DNA from: JBAPRR01 sp049281195
GTDB taxonomy: Bacteria > Actinomycetota > Acidimicrobiia > Acidimicrobiales > CAVXTF01
NCBI GenBank assembly: GCA_049281195.1
Contig: JBAPRR010000359.1
Coordinates: 1 to 43,771, forward strand
Direction: 5' to 3'
DNA length: 43,771 bases
The position numbers and the translations under genes are program-made. The stretch's first letter is position 1. Every line of letters starts with the position of its first letter. Below the pieces are notes generated by a model. That model searched no databases. It saw only the letters and a program-made list of their open reading frames with translations, and was not told where the DNA came from. Positions 23,706 through 32,878 of the stretch are shown here, one piece after another.

Positions 23706-24683
23706 GTGATCGTAGGTTCACGGATAGACAGCGCCCATCTCGCAGGTAACAAGCTCGGCGATCCCACAGATCGGGATCTGTTCGTCTACCTTCCGCCGGG
23801 ATACGAGACCTCTGATCGCCACTACCCGACCGCCTTCCTGCTGCACGCGTTCGGGCAGCAGGCACAGAACCTGGTCACTCCCGCCACCGACCGCCAGCGC
23901 TGGGTGCCTCCGATCGAGGACGTTCTCGACCCCGTGTTCAGAAGGTTGGGGGTCCCCCCGATGATCGTCGTGATCCCCGACGGTTGGACCAGCTACGGGT
24001 GCAGCCAGTGGGTGAACTCGCCCGTGTGCGGAGGCTTTGAAGACTACGTGACAGAAGAAGTTGTCTCTCAGGTGGACCGGGATTTCCGCACGATCCCGTC
24101 CGAGTCGAGCCGCGGTGTTTTGGGCTTTTCATCGGGGGGCTTCGGCGCGTGGCACCTCTGTTCGCGGAACCCGGATGTTTTCTCGGCGATGGCGATGCTG
24201 TCCGGAGATTCGTTCTTCGACATGACGTTGAAGACGATCGTCTACGACTTCTTGAGCAGCCTCTGGCCGGACGCTCCTGCAGGCCCCACCGAGGGCAACG
24301 ACCTCTCTCAGACAACCTATGCCTCCGCGGCCTGCTATTCGCCGAACGTCGACGATCCGCCGTTCTTCGTCGATCTGCCTGTGGACTTCCCTACCGGCGA
24401 GCTGATCCAACCGGTGTGGGATCGCTGGCTGGCGTTCGATCCGGTGGTGAGCTGGCGTGACCGGATCGACAATCTGATGCGACTATCGGGGATCCTTCTC
24501 GACGTCGGTATCAACGACGACTACAGACTCCAGTGGGGACACCGGCTCCTCAGCCACTATTTGAGCGCGGCAGGGGTGTCACATGTGGCCACCGAGAACG
24601 AGGGAAACCACGGGGGACGATCACGCGAGCGGATCCAAGTCGCGCTTGCGTGGCTCTCTACGGTGCTGACACACGACGTCTGA
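23706..24683 (+). CDS. Alpha/beta-hydrolase of the esterase D / antigen 85-like family
   Basis: A protein of about 325 aa with an esterase (PF00756-like) fold. The opening strands DRDLFVYLPPGY and YPTAFLLHAFGQ are typical, and the nucleophile elbow is GFSSGGFGAW with the central Ser as nucleophile. A late Asp (LLDVGINDDYRLQWGH) and a late His (NEGNHGG) can complete the triad. No signal peptide is evident, so it is probably cytosolic. Start choice is GTG 23706 (leaderless-type box upstream) or TTG 23697. The natural ester is unknown. It is convergent with the beta-helix gene, and a hairpin lies between them. Confidence 0.85.
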   Translation: MIVGSRIDSAHLAGNKLGDPTDRDLFVYLPPGYETSDRHYPTAFLLHAFGQQAQNLVTPATDRQRWVPPIEDVLDPVFRRLGVPPMIVVIPDGWTSYGCSQWVNSPVCGGFEDYVTEEVVSQVDRDFRTIPSESSRGVLGFSSGGFGAWHLCSRNPDVFSAMAMLSGDSFFDMTLKTIVYDFLSSLWPDAPAGPTEGNDLSQTTYASAACYSPNVDDPPFFVDLPVDFPTGELIQPVWDRWLAFDPVVSWRDRIDNLMRLSGILLDVGINDDYRLQWGHRLLSHYLSAAGVSHVATENEGNHGGRSRERIQVALAWLSTVLTHDV

Positions 24684-24740
24684 TGTGTGAGGCAGATCTC
24701 AGCAGTCCGCAATCCCGGATCGCCCCGGCGCCATAACCAG

Positions 24741-24770
24741 TCGAGCGGGACCCTTTCGGGCCCCGATCGA
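24741..24770. terminator. Hairpin between convergent genes (bidirectional terminator)
   Basis: Two 13-nt arms (24741-24753 and 24758-24770) are inverted repeats with 11 of 13 pairs and a TTTC loop. The hairpin sits between the stops of the esterase gene (24683) and the beta-helix gene (24796). No U-tract follows, which is common for actinobacterial terminators. Confidence 0.6.
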
Positions 24771-24795
24771 CAGCATTCGACTTGATCAGTTTGGA

Positions 24796-26655
24796 TCAGC
24801 AGCCGTAGTAGTTCGATCCCAGATAGGCCGAACCGCCCAACGTCGGCTCGCAGGTGTCTGCCGACGGTGTGCCGTAAGTATTCGAAGGTGGCGTCCCCGT
24901 GTAACCGCTGAAGTCCCCCACGTTGAAGCCGAGGTTCGAGAATGTGTTCCCACCGACCTCGTTCGAGTAGGCGGCATCCGGGTCCGACTGGCCGACAATC
25001 GCCGGGTTGTACGTCCCGAGCATGATGAGTCCCGCACCGTTGCCGGTCACATGGTTGCGGAAGATGCCGTCGAACGTGCTCGAGAACTGATCAGGGTTCC
25101 CTGCTCCAGGAGCGCAGCTGTTCCCGTATGCGTACTCGCACTCTGATCCGGGTCCTCCGACGACGATCCCGGCACCAGTGGCACTACCGCTGATGTGATT
25201 GCCCTCGTTGGAGCCGAGTCCCCCGATCGTGGCATTGCTGACGCCCGTGAGCAGGATGTTGGACACTGCACTCCCGCTGACGTTGTTGTTGGTCACTTCG
25301 ACGTTGTTGGTAGTGCTGTCCAGCTGAATTCCGGCTCCATAGCCGGATACCCCAGCAGAGAGTCCCACATCGGTAGCGCCCGACACGGTGTTGTCATTGA
25401 TCGTCCATGTCCCCGGATTGGGGTCGACGATCCCGTACGCCTGCACTTCTCCGGCGTAGATGTCGACGTCCGAGTTCGAGACCGTGTTGCCGACGACGTC
25501 GAAGGTGCCGCCATTGAGCAGAAGTATTCCTGACCCGTTGTTCCCGTAACCCCCGCCGGTCCAGGAGTCACCGGTGACCGTGTTGGCGTCAGCCGCTGTA
25601 GGGCCACCGATAGTCACCGAGGCCGCTCCCCAAGCGAGGATGCCGTTCTGCCCGATCCCATTGTTCGGCCCGACACCCTCGACGGTCGAACCTACGATCG
25701 TGCAAGTGGTGTAGTTGTCATTGCACGCGATCCCGTTCTTGTCGTAAGCGGGGGTGTACGGGTTGTAATTAACGGTCGAACCGGATGGGACGGTCGTCGG
25801 AACGGTACCCGCCACGTAAAGGCTGGTGGCGTTGTCCGGCGTGGCGGTCATCTCGTAACCACCGACGAGCACATCTCCACCGGTGTATCCGGCAGGCTCC
25901 GCGCTGACTGGGAGGATCTCGTGCTGCGACTGGGAGTAGGTCCCTGAGGGCAGGTTGGCGGACGTCGTTGCGGTGAAGGCGGGCGCCGTCAGCGACGACT
26001 TCTTTATCGAGACGTCAGAGGGATAGCTGCTGTCACTGTTCACGTAAATGCCGGTACCACCCTGACACCCGAATTCATCCGGTGGCATGTCGATTCCGGT
26101 GACTTCCACCTTCTTGACGGTTCCTGAAGATTCGTGGAAGTAGATCCCGTCGAAACTCTGCGAACACCCGTCCCCGTCATTGTCGAAGAACGAATTGGCA
26201 TTCAGCCCGTTCACGGTCAGCTTCTCTATCAGGACTCCGGTCGTTCCCGGACAGACATCGATGACATAGAACTGTGGATTCGTCGTGTCGGTGTCCGAGT
26301 CGCTCGCCAGGCCCGCTGCCGGTGGCTCGATGGTGGTCGATGACTCACTCGCTCCTTTGATCACGACGTTGTCGTTACCGGTGCAAAGGGCGACCTGCCC
26401 GACATAGGTTCCAGCCGCGACATTGATCGTTCCGGTCGTCGCGCTGGCGGCCTGCTCGACAACAGCGTGCTGAAGCGTGGCGCAAGGATGATTGGACGCC
26501 GCACAGTTGTTGTTGGTGTTGCTGCCTGAAGTCGACACGTACCAGTTGTTGGTACTGGCAGAGGCTGTCGAGGCGAATGCCGCGACGCCGCCGAGGCTCA
26601 TCGCTACCACCACCAGGATCCGAGCCGAAGCCAGGCGCACCGGTCTTGAATTCAT
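24796..26655 (-). CDS. Exported right-handed parallel beta-helix protein
   Basis: A 619-aa secreted protein. A signal peptide (ARILVVVAMSLGGVAAFASTASA) is cleaved near residue 34. The start of the mature chain, NWYVSTSGSN followed by PCATLQHAV and INVAAGTYVGQV, is the entry of pectin-lyase-like DUF1565 helices. Many PbH1-type rungs follow (GILLLNGGTFDVVGNTVSNS, VEVTNNNVSGSAVSNILL). No polysaccharide-lyase catalytic residues can be named by eye. Several Cys pairs may form disulfides. GGGAGG lies about 4 nt before the ATG. It sits downstream of the 2016-aa gene but behind a hairpin, so it is probably transcribed separately. Confidence 0.85.
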   Translation of the reverse strand: MNSRPVRLASARILVVVAMSLGGVAAFASTASASTNNWYVSTSGSNTNNNCAASNHPCATLQHAVVEQAASATTGTINVAAGTYVGQVALCTGNDNVVIKGASESSTTIEPPAAGLASDSDTDTTNPQFYVIDVCPGTTGVLIEKLTVNGLNANSFFDNDGDGCSQSFDGIYFHESSGTVKKVEVTGIDMPPDEFGCQGGTGIYVNSDSSYPSDVSIKKSSLTAPAFTATTSANLPSGTYSQSQHEILPVSAEPAGYTGGDVLVGGYEMTATPDNATSLYVAGTVPTTVPSGSTVNYNPYTPAYDKNGIACNDNYTTCTIVGSTVEGVGPNNGIGQNGILAWGAASVTIGGPTAADANTVTGDSWTGGGYGNNGSGILLLNGGTFDVVGNTVSNSDVDIYAGEVQAYGIVDPNPGTWTINDNTVSGATDVGLSAGVSGYGAGIQLDSTTNNVEVTNNNVSGSAVSNILLTGVSNATIGGLGSNEGNHISGSATGAGIVVGGPGSECEYAYGNSCAPGAGNPDQFSSTFDGIFRNHVTGNGAGLIMLGTYNPAIVGQSDPDAAYSNEVGGNTFSNLGFNVGDFSGYTGTPPSNTYGTPSADTCEPTLGGSAYLGSNYYGC

Positions 26656-26689
26656 CTACCCTCCCAATCGTTCCTGCATTTGCCGATCC

Positions 26690-26720
26690 GGGGAACAGCC
26701 GCGCTTGTCGGCTGCTCCCC
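26690..26720 (-). terminator. Hairpin terminator after the 2016-aa repeat protein gene
   Basis: Arms at 26690-26701 and 26709-26720 pair in 11 of 12 positions around a 7-nt loop. It begins 17 nt beyond the stop of the giant gene and lies upstream of the beta-helix gene. No U-tract follows. Confidence 0.6.
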
Positions 26721-26737
26721 GTTTACCACTATGAGGT

Positions 26738-29700
26738 TCAAGTGACCTTGAACTCTGTCGCGCTGGTCGCGTTTCCGTCTGGAGTGACCACCTTGATGTA
26801 ACCGGTGTGGGTGCCCGCAGCCACTGTCACCTTGATCTTTGTGGCGGTATTCGACGAGATCGTGGCCTTGACGCCATCGATGGTCACTTTTGTGGCACCA
26901 CCCAAGTCCGTACCCTTGATCGTGACGACCGTTCCTACCGGTCCAGAAGCCGGGGTGAAACTCGTGATGGTTGCTCCGATGACATCGAAGCACTCTGACG
27001 TCGAGGTGTCCGAGCTGCTGCTGTAATTCGTGCTCGACGAGTAGACAGCGGCAAAGCACCAATACCCGACAGCTGTCGGCGTGAAGTTGGCCGAGCTGGC
27101 GTAAGAAACGTCGCCCGCTCCGGCTGTCAGAGTGACCGCTGGACCGACCGCCTGAGCAGTCGAGTTGCACGGTGCGGGACTTGATGTCGGGCCGCACTCG
27201 TAGAAGGTGACACTCCCGCTCGGAGCGCCACCGACCGTGTTTCCGGTTACCGACGCGTTGTCTGAGTTACTCGACCCCAAAGAGACCGTCTCGATCGCAG
27301 GTGTGGTCGTCGTCGTGGACGCAGCCGGAGTGACGTCGAAGCACTCGTCGATCGTCGTGTCGGAGCTCGCTTGGTAGTTCGAGTCACCCGAGTAGTAACC
27401 GGCGAAGCACCAGTAGCCCGCAGACGTCGGGGTGAACGACGCCGATGTGGTACTCGACGTGTGATTCGCACCCGCACTGAGCGTCTCGGCGCCACCGACC
27501 TGGTTCGACTGCGACGTGCAAGGCGTGACGCTCGACGTGGGACCGCACTCGTAGAAGGTCACCGACCCGGTCGGGCTCCCTCCGGCGGCATTGCCTGTAA
27601 TCGTGGCGCTGTCCGTATCGGAGTGGCCGAGAACGATGGTCGACTTGGTCATGGTCGTCTGGGTCGACGTGGACCCGGCAGTTACGTCGAAGCACTCGTG
27701 AGTGGACTCATCCGAGCTCGCCAGGTACTTCGGCGACGAGCCTCCCTGGTAGTAGGCGCCGAAACACCAGTACCCGGTGGATGTCGGAACGAAGGATGCC
27801 GAGGTTGCGATGGCTTCGTCGTTCCCACTTGCGGTCACGCTCACCGATCCACCCACCTGATCGGACTGTGAGGTGCATGGAGCAGGCGTGGCCGTGGGTC
27901 CGCACTCGTAGAACGTGACGGACCCGCCCGGGTTGCCTGCGATCGCGTTTCCTGTCACCTGGGCGATGTCGGAGTCGGTACCGCCCAGTGCTGCGGTTTG
28001 GCTCGTAGGCATGCTCGCGGTGGTCGTGTAGGTCGACGGGACCGAGACCGATGACTGGTTCGAGGTGACCGTCGTGCCCTGTGGGTTGCTCGCCGTAGCC
28101 GTCGCAGTGTTGGTGACAGATCCATTCGTCACATCTGCCGCGGTGACGGTGTAGCTGCCCGTGCAGGTTTCGGTGCCGCCAGGAGCCAACGACCCACCCG
28201 GGCAGGAGACGCTCGATACCAGGTCGTCGGAGACTGCAGCGCCCGACAACGTGGTGGTCCCTGTGTTGGTGAGTAGGTAGGAGTAGTCGACCGTGTCACC
28301 CGCGTTCGAGTAGTTGGCCGTCGACGACGACTTGGTCAGGCTCAGCGTTGAGGTCGCGTTCGAGGCAGGAACGGTCACGCTCGATGAGTTCGAGGTGACG
28401 GACTTGCCGTCGGAGTCGGTACCAGAAGCTGTGGCTGTGTTGGTCACGTTCCCAGCGTCCACATCGGCCTGGCTGACTGAGTACGAGCCCGTGCAGGTCT
28501 CAGAACCATTTGGCGCAAGGGATGAGTCAGGACAGCTGACCGAGGCGACCAGGTTGTCCGTCACAGCGATGTCCGAGACCGTGGTGGTTCCCGTGTTGGT
28601 AACTGTGTAGTCGTAGTCCAACACGTCGCCGGCCGCCCCGTATGCCGATGTGACGGCCGACTTGACCAGAGCCAGACCGGATGTAGCCCCAGTCGCCTGG
28701 ACAGTGACCGAGGATTCATTGGACGTTTCCGTGATCGCTTGCGGGTTCACACCTGTCGCGGTGGCGTTGTTGGTCACGCTCCCGGCATCTACATCCGCTT
28801 GGGTGGTCACGTACGAGCCGGTGCATGTCTCATCCACATTCGGCGCAAGCGTTGAATACGGGCAGCTCACATTCGAGATCAAGTTGTCGCTCACTGCGAT
28901 GCTCGACTCGGTGGTGGTCCCCGTGTTCGTGACGACGTAGTCGTAGTCGATGGTCTGACCCGCCGCGCCGTATCCGGAAGACAGAGTCGTCTTGGTGAGA
29001 CTCAACGAGGATGTGGCGTACGACGCGCTCACCGTCACACTCGACTGGTTGGACTCGATCGTCGCCGAAGACGGGTTGGTCCCCTGAGCCGTTGCCGTGT
29101 TGGTGACGCTTCCTGCGTCGACATCCGCTTGTGTGGTCACGTACGACCCGGTACACGTTTCGGACGCACTGGGCGCCAGAGTCGAAGAGGGACAGCTGAC
29201 GCTCTGGATGAGGTTGTCACTGACGCCGATGTTCGACTCGGTCGTGGTCCCCGTGTTCGTAACCAGGTAGCTGTAAGTGATCGTTTGTCCAGCCGACGCG
29301 TAGCCAGTGCTCAGGGTGGACTTCGTGAGGGTGACGCTCGAGGTTGCCTCGTTGGCATCGACCGTGACCGACGAAGGGTTCGATGAGACAGACCCGGTGA
29401 AGGCCGTACCCGACGCCGTTGCTGTGTTCGTCACCGAACCGTTGTCGACGTCAGCCTGAGTTGTGGTGTACGAGCCCGCGCAGGTTTCGCTGGCTGAAGG
29501 AGCGAGCGACGAATCAGGGCAGCTGACCGAGTTGATCAGGTTGTCGGACACCGAGATGGCGCTCACAGTGACGATCCCGGTGTTGGTCACCAGGTAGCTG
29601 TAGTTCAGAGTCTGTCCCGCGGCGCCGTAACCTGCGCTGTTCGTTGACTTGGACAGGCTCAACGACGGCGTCACTCCCGTCTCGTCGACGGTGGCGGAGG

Positions 29701-32700
29701 ACGGAGCAGAGGTCACCGTCTCGCTGTTGACCGTCGTCGCCGACACCGTCGCCGTGTTCGTCACATAGCCACGGTCGGCATCAGCCTGGGTTGTCACGTA
29801 AGAGCCGCTGCAGTTCTCGCTCCCGAAGCCGCTCAGGGTGGTGCTCGGGCAGCTGATGTTCGCGCTCGGGATCAGGTTGTCGCTGACCGCGATGTTCGTG
29901 AGCGTGTCCGGCCCGTTGTTGGTTACTGCGTAGTTGTAGTTCAGGGTCTGACCGGCGCCCGTGTAGCTCGAGGACGTCGACGTCTTGACGACCGCGACAC
30001 CTTCGATCCCGATCGAGGTCGCCGACTCTGCGGTGCCGAGGTTCGTACCGCGGGCGGTCTGGTACGAGTCATTCGGTCCGTTTCCGGGAAGCGGTGTCGT
30101 GTTCGACTCGTCTATGTAGATGTTGTAGCTGCCTGCCGAAAGGTTCGACGGAACCGTGAACGTGCCGCTTGGTGCCCCTACCGTCAACGTGCACGGGTTC
30201 GGCCCGACAGTCGACGATTCCGCCCCGGTGCAAGCGTAAGAGTCCGACGAGATGGTGACCGTCGAGTTGAGCACCGGCACTGCCGTCGCCCGACTGGTAC
30301 CGATGTAGACGCTGGGTGCGCTTACCGGATAGAACTCGTAGGCGTCGTTCTGGAAGTCACCGTAAGGACCGGAGTTCGGGGCGCCGTCAGCAGATCCCCA
30401 CCAGTTGGTTCCCCCTGTCACGCTGACGGTGTCCCCGGGCACAACGGAATTTGTAGACAAGGTTGCCGTTGGGGCCTGAGGCACCGGCTGGTTGTTGTAG
30501 AAGAGGTCCAGGCTCGTGTAGTTGGTCGACCCGTTCTCGTCGTTCCCCGAAGAGGCGACGAGCGTGCAGTCGACCAACCCCGCGTTCACGTCTGCCTGAG
30601 ACGGCGGACAGTTGGCATCGCCGGTCGGCCCGTGCGCCGCTGTGTCGGTGTTGCCACCGGCCGAGTTCGAACCGAGGGAACCGTACGAGCAGTCACCTCC
30701 GTTGGCCCAGGTGCTCGGAAGCGTCATGTCCGCCGTCGATCCTGATCCGAAGCTGGTGGTGCTGGTCGAAGCGAGGATGTTGACTGCTCCCCAGCAACCT
30801 CCGACCGATCCGCTGCTGGCGCTCGTCAGGTCGAGGTTCGAAGACGGCAGGTCGCCCTGGGACGCAGATGGATTGGTGTCCGTTGGCGTCGGCAGCGGGT
30901 TGGCCGTGTTGATCGTCCAGGCATCTCCCAGTCCACCGGAAGCGGAGACGCCGACACCGCCGGTGCACGTCGGGTAGTTCTTGCTCGTCCCGCCCGTCAC
31001 TCCATTGGTGATGGCTGCACCGAACGCCGACTGCGAGCCGGCCGTCTCGAGGTCCTGGTTCGTGTCGAACATGCTGATGGTCCCACTGGTTGTGGTCCAG
31101 GTGCACTCGCCCTGCGACCAGAGCGGGATGCTGTCGGTCGCGCTCCCACCGGAGTTGGTTGCTACCGGCGCCATCGTCACCGGCGCGCTGGCCGCGTTGT
31201 TGTTGTTGGTGCCGCAGAGCTGCGCAGTACCCAGGGCAAGGTTGACGTTTTCGATCTGGTAGTTCGTCACGCCGGAAGGAGTGGTCCCTGCCGTCAGGCT
31301 GGTAAGGGGCAGCGAGTACGGGCTCCCGGTAGTTGCGCCACCAGAGGTGCTGGTCGTCACGCCGATGTCGTAGCAGAACGGCACGCCCTTGATGGCGGAG
31401 AAGTAGTTCCCGTCTTTGGTGGTGTCGGTCTCCCAGCTCGGGGCCGGTTGGCTGATGGTTATCGTCAGCGTGCCCGACACTGCGTTGGGAGCTCCGTTGG
31501 AGCCGCCGGTGGCGAGGAACGTCACATGGTAGGTGCCGTTGTCCGCCGTCACTGGAGTGTCGGTTATGGCGCACTCGAGCTCGTACTCCTCGGACGTGCC
31601 GCTGCCGGAGGTGGCCGTCGTGCAAGCCGGCGAACTCGACAGGGAGGTGGCCTCACTGGCGTCGCTCGGCAAGCTTCCGGAGTTGATGGTGATTGACGCC
31701 GGGTAGTTCCCGGGACTGGTAGCCGCGAACCCCTGGCTGTAGCAGTCGAGGGTCTCGGTCTCGGCTGTTCCGTCTACCCATGAGACAGACGTCCCACCGG
31801 CGGCCGGCGTTGAGCACGTCGTGCTCGGAGGACTGATCGTCACGGTCAGGGTCCCGGAGGTGGCAGTTCCGACACCTCCGGCTCCTGTGGGTGTGAAGGT
31901 GAGCGGGTAGCTGCCACCGTCGGATGTGGTGGGTGTGTCGCTCAGGGCGCACTCGAGGATGTACTCCTCTGTGGTACCTGACCCGGACGTTCCCGTCGTG
32001 CAGGCGGGGCTGCTCGACGTCGAAGTTGCGAAAGCGGGGTTGCCGTCTGCGGGCAGAGAACCGGTGTTGATTGCGATCGAACTCGGGTAGGCAGTGATCG
32101 ACGAGAGGCCGCTCTGCTCTTCGCACTCGACCGTGTAGCTGTTGGCAGATCCTTCGAAGAAGGTGGTGGAGCTACCGGCGGAGGCCGGGTCGATACAGGT
32201 CACCGTGGGCGCGTTGATTGTCACACTCAAGGTGCCGGAGGTGATCGGCGTCAGGGTGCTCCCGGCGAATGCCCCTGGCGTGGCGGTGAAGTTGGCCGTG
32301 TAAGCGGTACCAGACTCGTCGGCCGCGGTCGGAGTGTCCGAGTACTTGCACTCCTCTATGTATTGCTCGGTAGCACCACTGCCTGAGGTTCCCGTCGTGC
32401 AACTGGTGGCGAGCGTCGGATTGCCGTCGGCCGGGACAGTGCTGGCGTTGACAGCGATCGTCGGGTACGCCGAGACGCCGCTGGTGCCGGTCTCTTCCTC
32501 GCATTCGACCGTGTAGTACGAAGAAACGCCCGCATGGAACGTCACTGCCGTGCCGGCGGACGCGGGGTCGATACACGTGATCGCCGATGTAGCGAAGGCA
32601 GGAGTGATCCCGACGACCGCTCCGGCTGTGACGCCGATCAACGTCGCCAACAGCAGCGAAAGGGCGAAGCCCAGCCGGCCGAATCCCTTCAAGCTGAACC

Positions 32701-32788
32701 GGGAGCCACTGAGGCGACCGGATCGACGTGAACCACTTTGGTCCTCAGACGCAGAAGACTCATCTGAGAACAGCTCGTTCGACGACAT
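26738..32788 (-). CDS. Giant exported repeat protein (2016 aa; three repeat families plus IPT/TIG domain)
   Basis: A long N-region (about 38 aa) precedes a signal sequence (GFALSLLLATLIGVTAGAVVG...AFA) cleaved near residue 67. Residues 70-445 are three units of about 125 aa that start with TCIDPASAG and end with SGTLTVTIS. Residues 446-926 form a less repetitive middle part. Residues 927-1587 are six DUF11-like units of 110 aa (YSYLVTNTGTTT, SVSCPxSxLAP, CTGSYxTTQADVDxGSVTN). Residues 1588-1935 are three Ig-like units (GSVTFYECGPT, GYWCF, ECFDVT). The last 77 residues are an IPT/TIG domain (ITSFTPASGPVGTVVTIKG). No sortase motif or terminal membrane anchor is seen. Probably a secreted stalk or adhesin; function not shown. 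Confidence 0.85.
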   Translation of the reverse strand: MSSNELFSDESSASEDQSGSRRSGRLSGSRFSLKGFGRLGFALSLLLATLIGVTAGAVVGITPAFATSAITCIDPASAGTAVTFHAGVSSYYTVECEEETGTSGVSAYPTIAVNASTVPADGNPTLATSCTTGTSGSGATEQYIEECKYSDTPTAADESGTAYTANFTATPGAFAGSTLTPITSGTLSVTINAPTVTCIDPASAGSSTTFFEGSANSYTVECEEQSGLSSITAYPSSIAINTGSLPADGNPAFATSTSSSPACTTGTSGSGTTEEYILECALSDTPTTSDGGSYPLTFTPTGAGGVGTATSGTLTVTISPPSTTCSTPAAGGTSVSWVDGTAETETLDCYSQGFAATSPGNYPASITINSGSLPSDASEATSLSSSPACTTATSGSGTSEEYELECAITDTPVTADNGTYHVTFLATGGSNGAPNAVSGTLTITISQPAPSWETDTTKDGNYFSAIKGVPFCYDIGVTTSTSGGATTGSPYSLPLTSLTAGTTPSGVTNYQIENVNLALGTAQLCGTNNNNAASAPVTMAPVATNSGGSATDSIPLWSQGECTWTTTSGTISMFDTNQDLETAGSQSAFGAAITNGVTGGTSKNYPTCTGGVGVSASGGLGDAWTINTANPLPTPTDTNPSASQGDLPSSNLDLTSASSGSVGGCWGAVNILASTSTTSFGSGSTADMTLPSTWANGGDCSYGSLGSNSAGGNTDTAAHGPTGDANCPPSQADVNAGLVDCTLVASSGNDENGSTNYTSLDLFYNNQPVPQAPTATLSTNSVVPGDTVSVTGGTNWWGSADGAPNSGPYGDFQNDAYEFYPVSAPSVYIGTSRATAVPVLNSTVTISSDSYACTGAESSTVGPNPCTLTVGAPSGTFTVPSNLSAGSYNIYIDESNTTPLPGNGPNDSYQTARGTNLGTAESATSIGIEGVAVVKTSTSSSYTGAGQTLNYNYAVTNNGPDTLTNIAVSDNLIPSANISCPSTTLSGFGSENCSGSYVTTQADADRGYVTNTATVSATTVNSETVTSAPSSATVDETGVTPSLSLSKSTNSAGYGAAGQTLNYSYLVTNTGIVTVSAISVSDNLINSVSCPDSSLAPSASETCAGSYTTTQADVDNGSVTNTATASGTAFTGSVSSNPSSVTVDANEATSSVTLTKSTLSTGYASAGQTITYSYLVTNTGTTTESNIGVSDNLIQSVSCPSSTLAPSASETCTGSYVTTQADVDAGSVTNTATAQGTNPSSATIESNQSSVTVSASYATSSLSLTKTTLSSGYGAAGQTIDYDYVVTNTGTTTESSIAVSDNLISNVSCPYSTLAPNVDETCTGSYVTTQADVDAGSVTNNATATGVNPQAITETSNESSVTVQATGATSGLALVKSAVTSAYGAAGDVLDYDYTVTNTGTTTVSDIAVTDNLVASVSCPDSSLAPNGSETCTGSYSVSQADVDAGNVTNTATASGTDSDGKSVTSNSSSVTVPASNATSTLSLTKSSSTANYSNAGDTVDYSYLLTNTGTTTLSGAAVSDDLVSSVSCPGGSLAPGGTETCTGSYTVTAADVTNGSVTNTATATASNPQGTTVTSNQSSVSVPSTYTTTASMPTSQTAALGGTDSDIAQVTGNAIAGNPGGSVTFYECGPTATPAPCTSQSDQVGGSVSVTASGNDEAIATSASFVPTSTGYWCFGAYYQGGSSPKYLASSDESTHECFDVTAGSTSTQTTMTKSTIVLGHSDTDSATITGNAAGGSPTGSVTFYECGPTSSVTPCTSQSNQVGGAETLSAGANHTSSTTSASFTPTSAGYWCFAGYYSGDSNYQASSDTTIDECFDVTPAASTTTTTPAIETVSLGSSNSDNASVTGNTVGGAPSGSVTFYECGPTSSPAPCNSTAQAVGPAVTLTAGAGDVSYASSANFTPTAVGYWCFAAVYSSSTNYSSSSDTSTSECFDVIGATITSFTPASGPVGTVVTIKGTDLGGATKVTIDGVKATISSNTATKIKVTVAAGTHTGYIKVVTPDGNATSATEFKVT
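26985..28030 (-). repeat. Three Ig-like coding repeats (about 116 aa each)
   Basis: Three tandem units share GSVTFYECGPT, PCxS, GYWCF and SSDxSxxECFDV. Each has four conserved Cys, which suggests two disulfides per domain in an exported protein. Confidence 0.8.
28030..30010 (-). repeat. Six DUF11-like coding repeats, period about 330 bp
   Basis: Six tandem units of 110-112 codons. Matching positions fall near 28271, 28605, 28935, 29265, 29595 and 29930, so most units are in an exact 330-bp register. Each unit has a Cys pair (SVSCP and ETCTG). Confidence 0.88.
31450..32578 (-). repeat. Three N-terminal coding repeats (about 125 aa each)
   Basis: Units begin near 32578, 32200 and 31823 with (T)CIDPASAG or a variant and share VECEE, ACTTGTSGSGTTEEY, LECALSDTP and SGTLTVTI. 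I do not recognise this repeat as a named domain. Confidence 0.75.
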
Positions 32789-32845
32789 GCCTCTCCCATC
32801 TCGCGCGGGCTCGGAGGCCCACCCGCTTCGCAGTCTGCCCGCGAC

Positions 32846-32878
32846 GAATTAATTAGGTCCGGATGACCTAATTAGGTC
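32846..32878. promoter_or_regulatory. Tandem palindromic operator (GACCTAATTAGGTC)
   Basis: A perfect 14-bp palindrome, GACCTAATTAGGTC, lies at 32865-32878. A second copy with 12 of 14 matches lies at 32846-32859, so the centres are 19 bp apart. A further half-site-like GAATGACC follows at 32879-32886. This AT-rich block is conspicuous in GC-rich DNA and lies 58-90 nt upstream of the 2016-aa gene. It is probably a dimer-binding site for a transcription factor. The rest of the 338-nt gap 32789-33126 holds an AT-rich stretch (32940-32970) and a TANNNT box before the next gene, and nothing else I can name. Confidence 0.65.

Noticed and set aside
28030..30010. Regular 330-bp repeats considered as a CRISPR array or satellite
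   Set aside because: The units are whole coding domains in one uninterrupted frame, far too long for CRISPR repeats, and differ in the way duplicated protein domains do.
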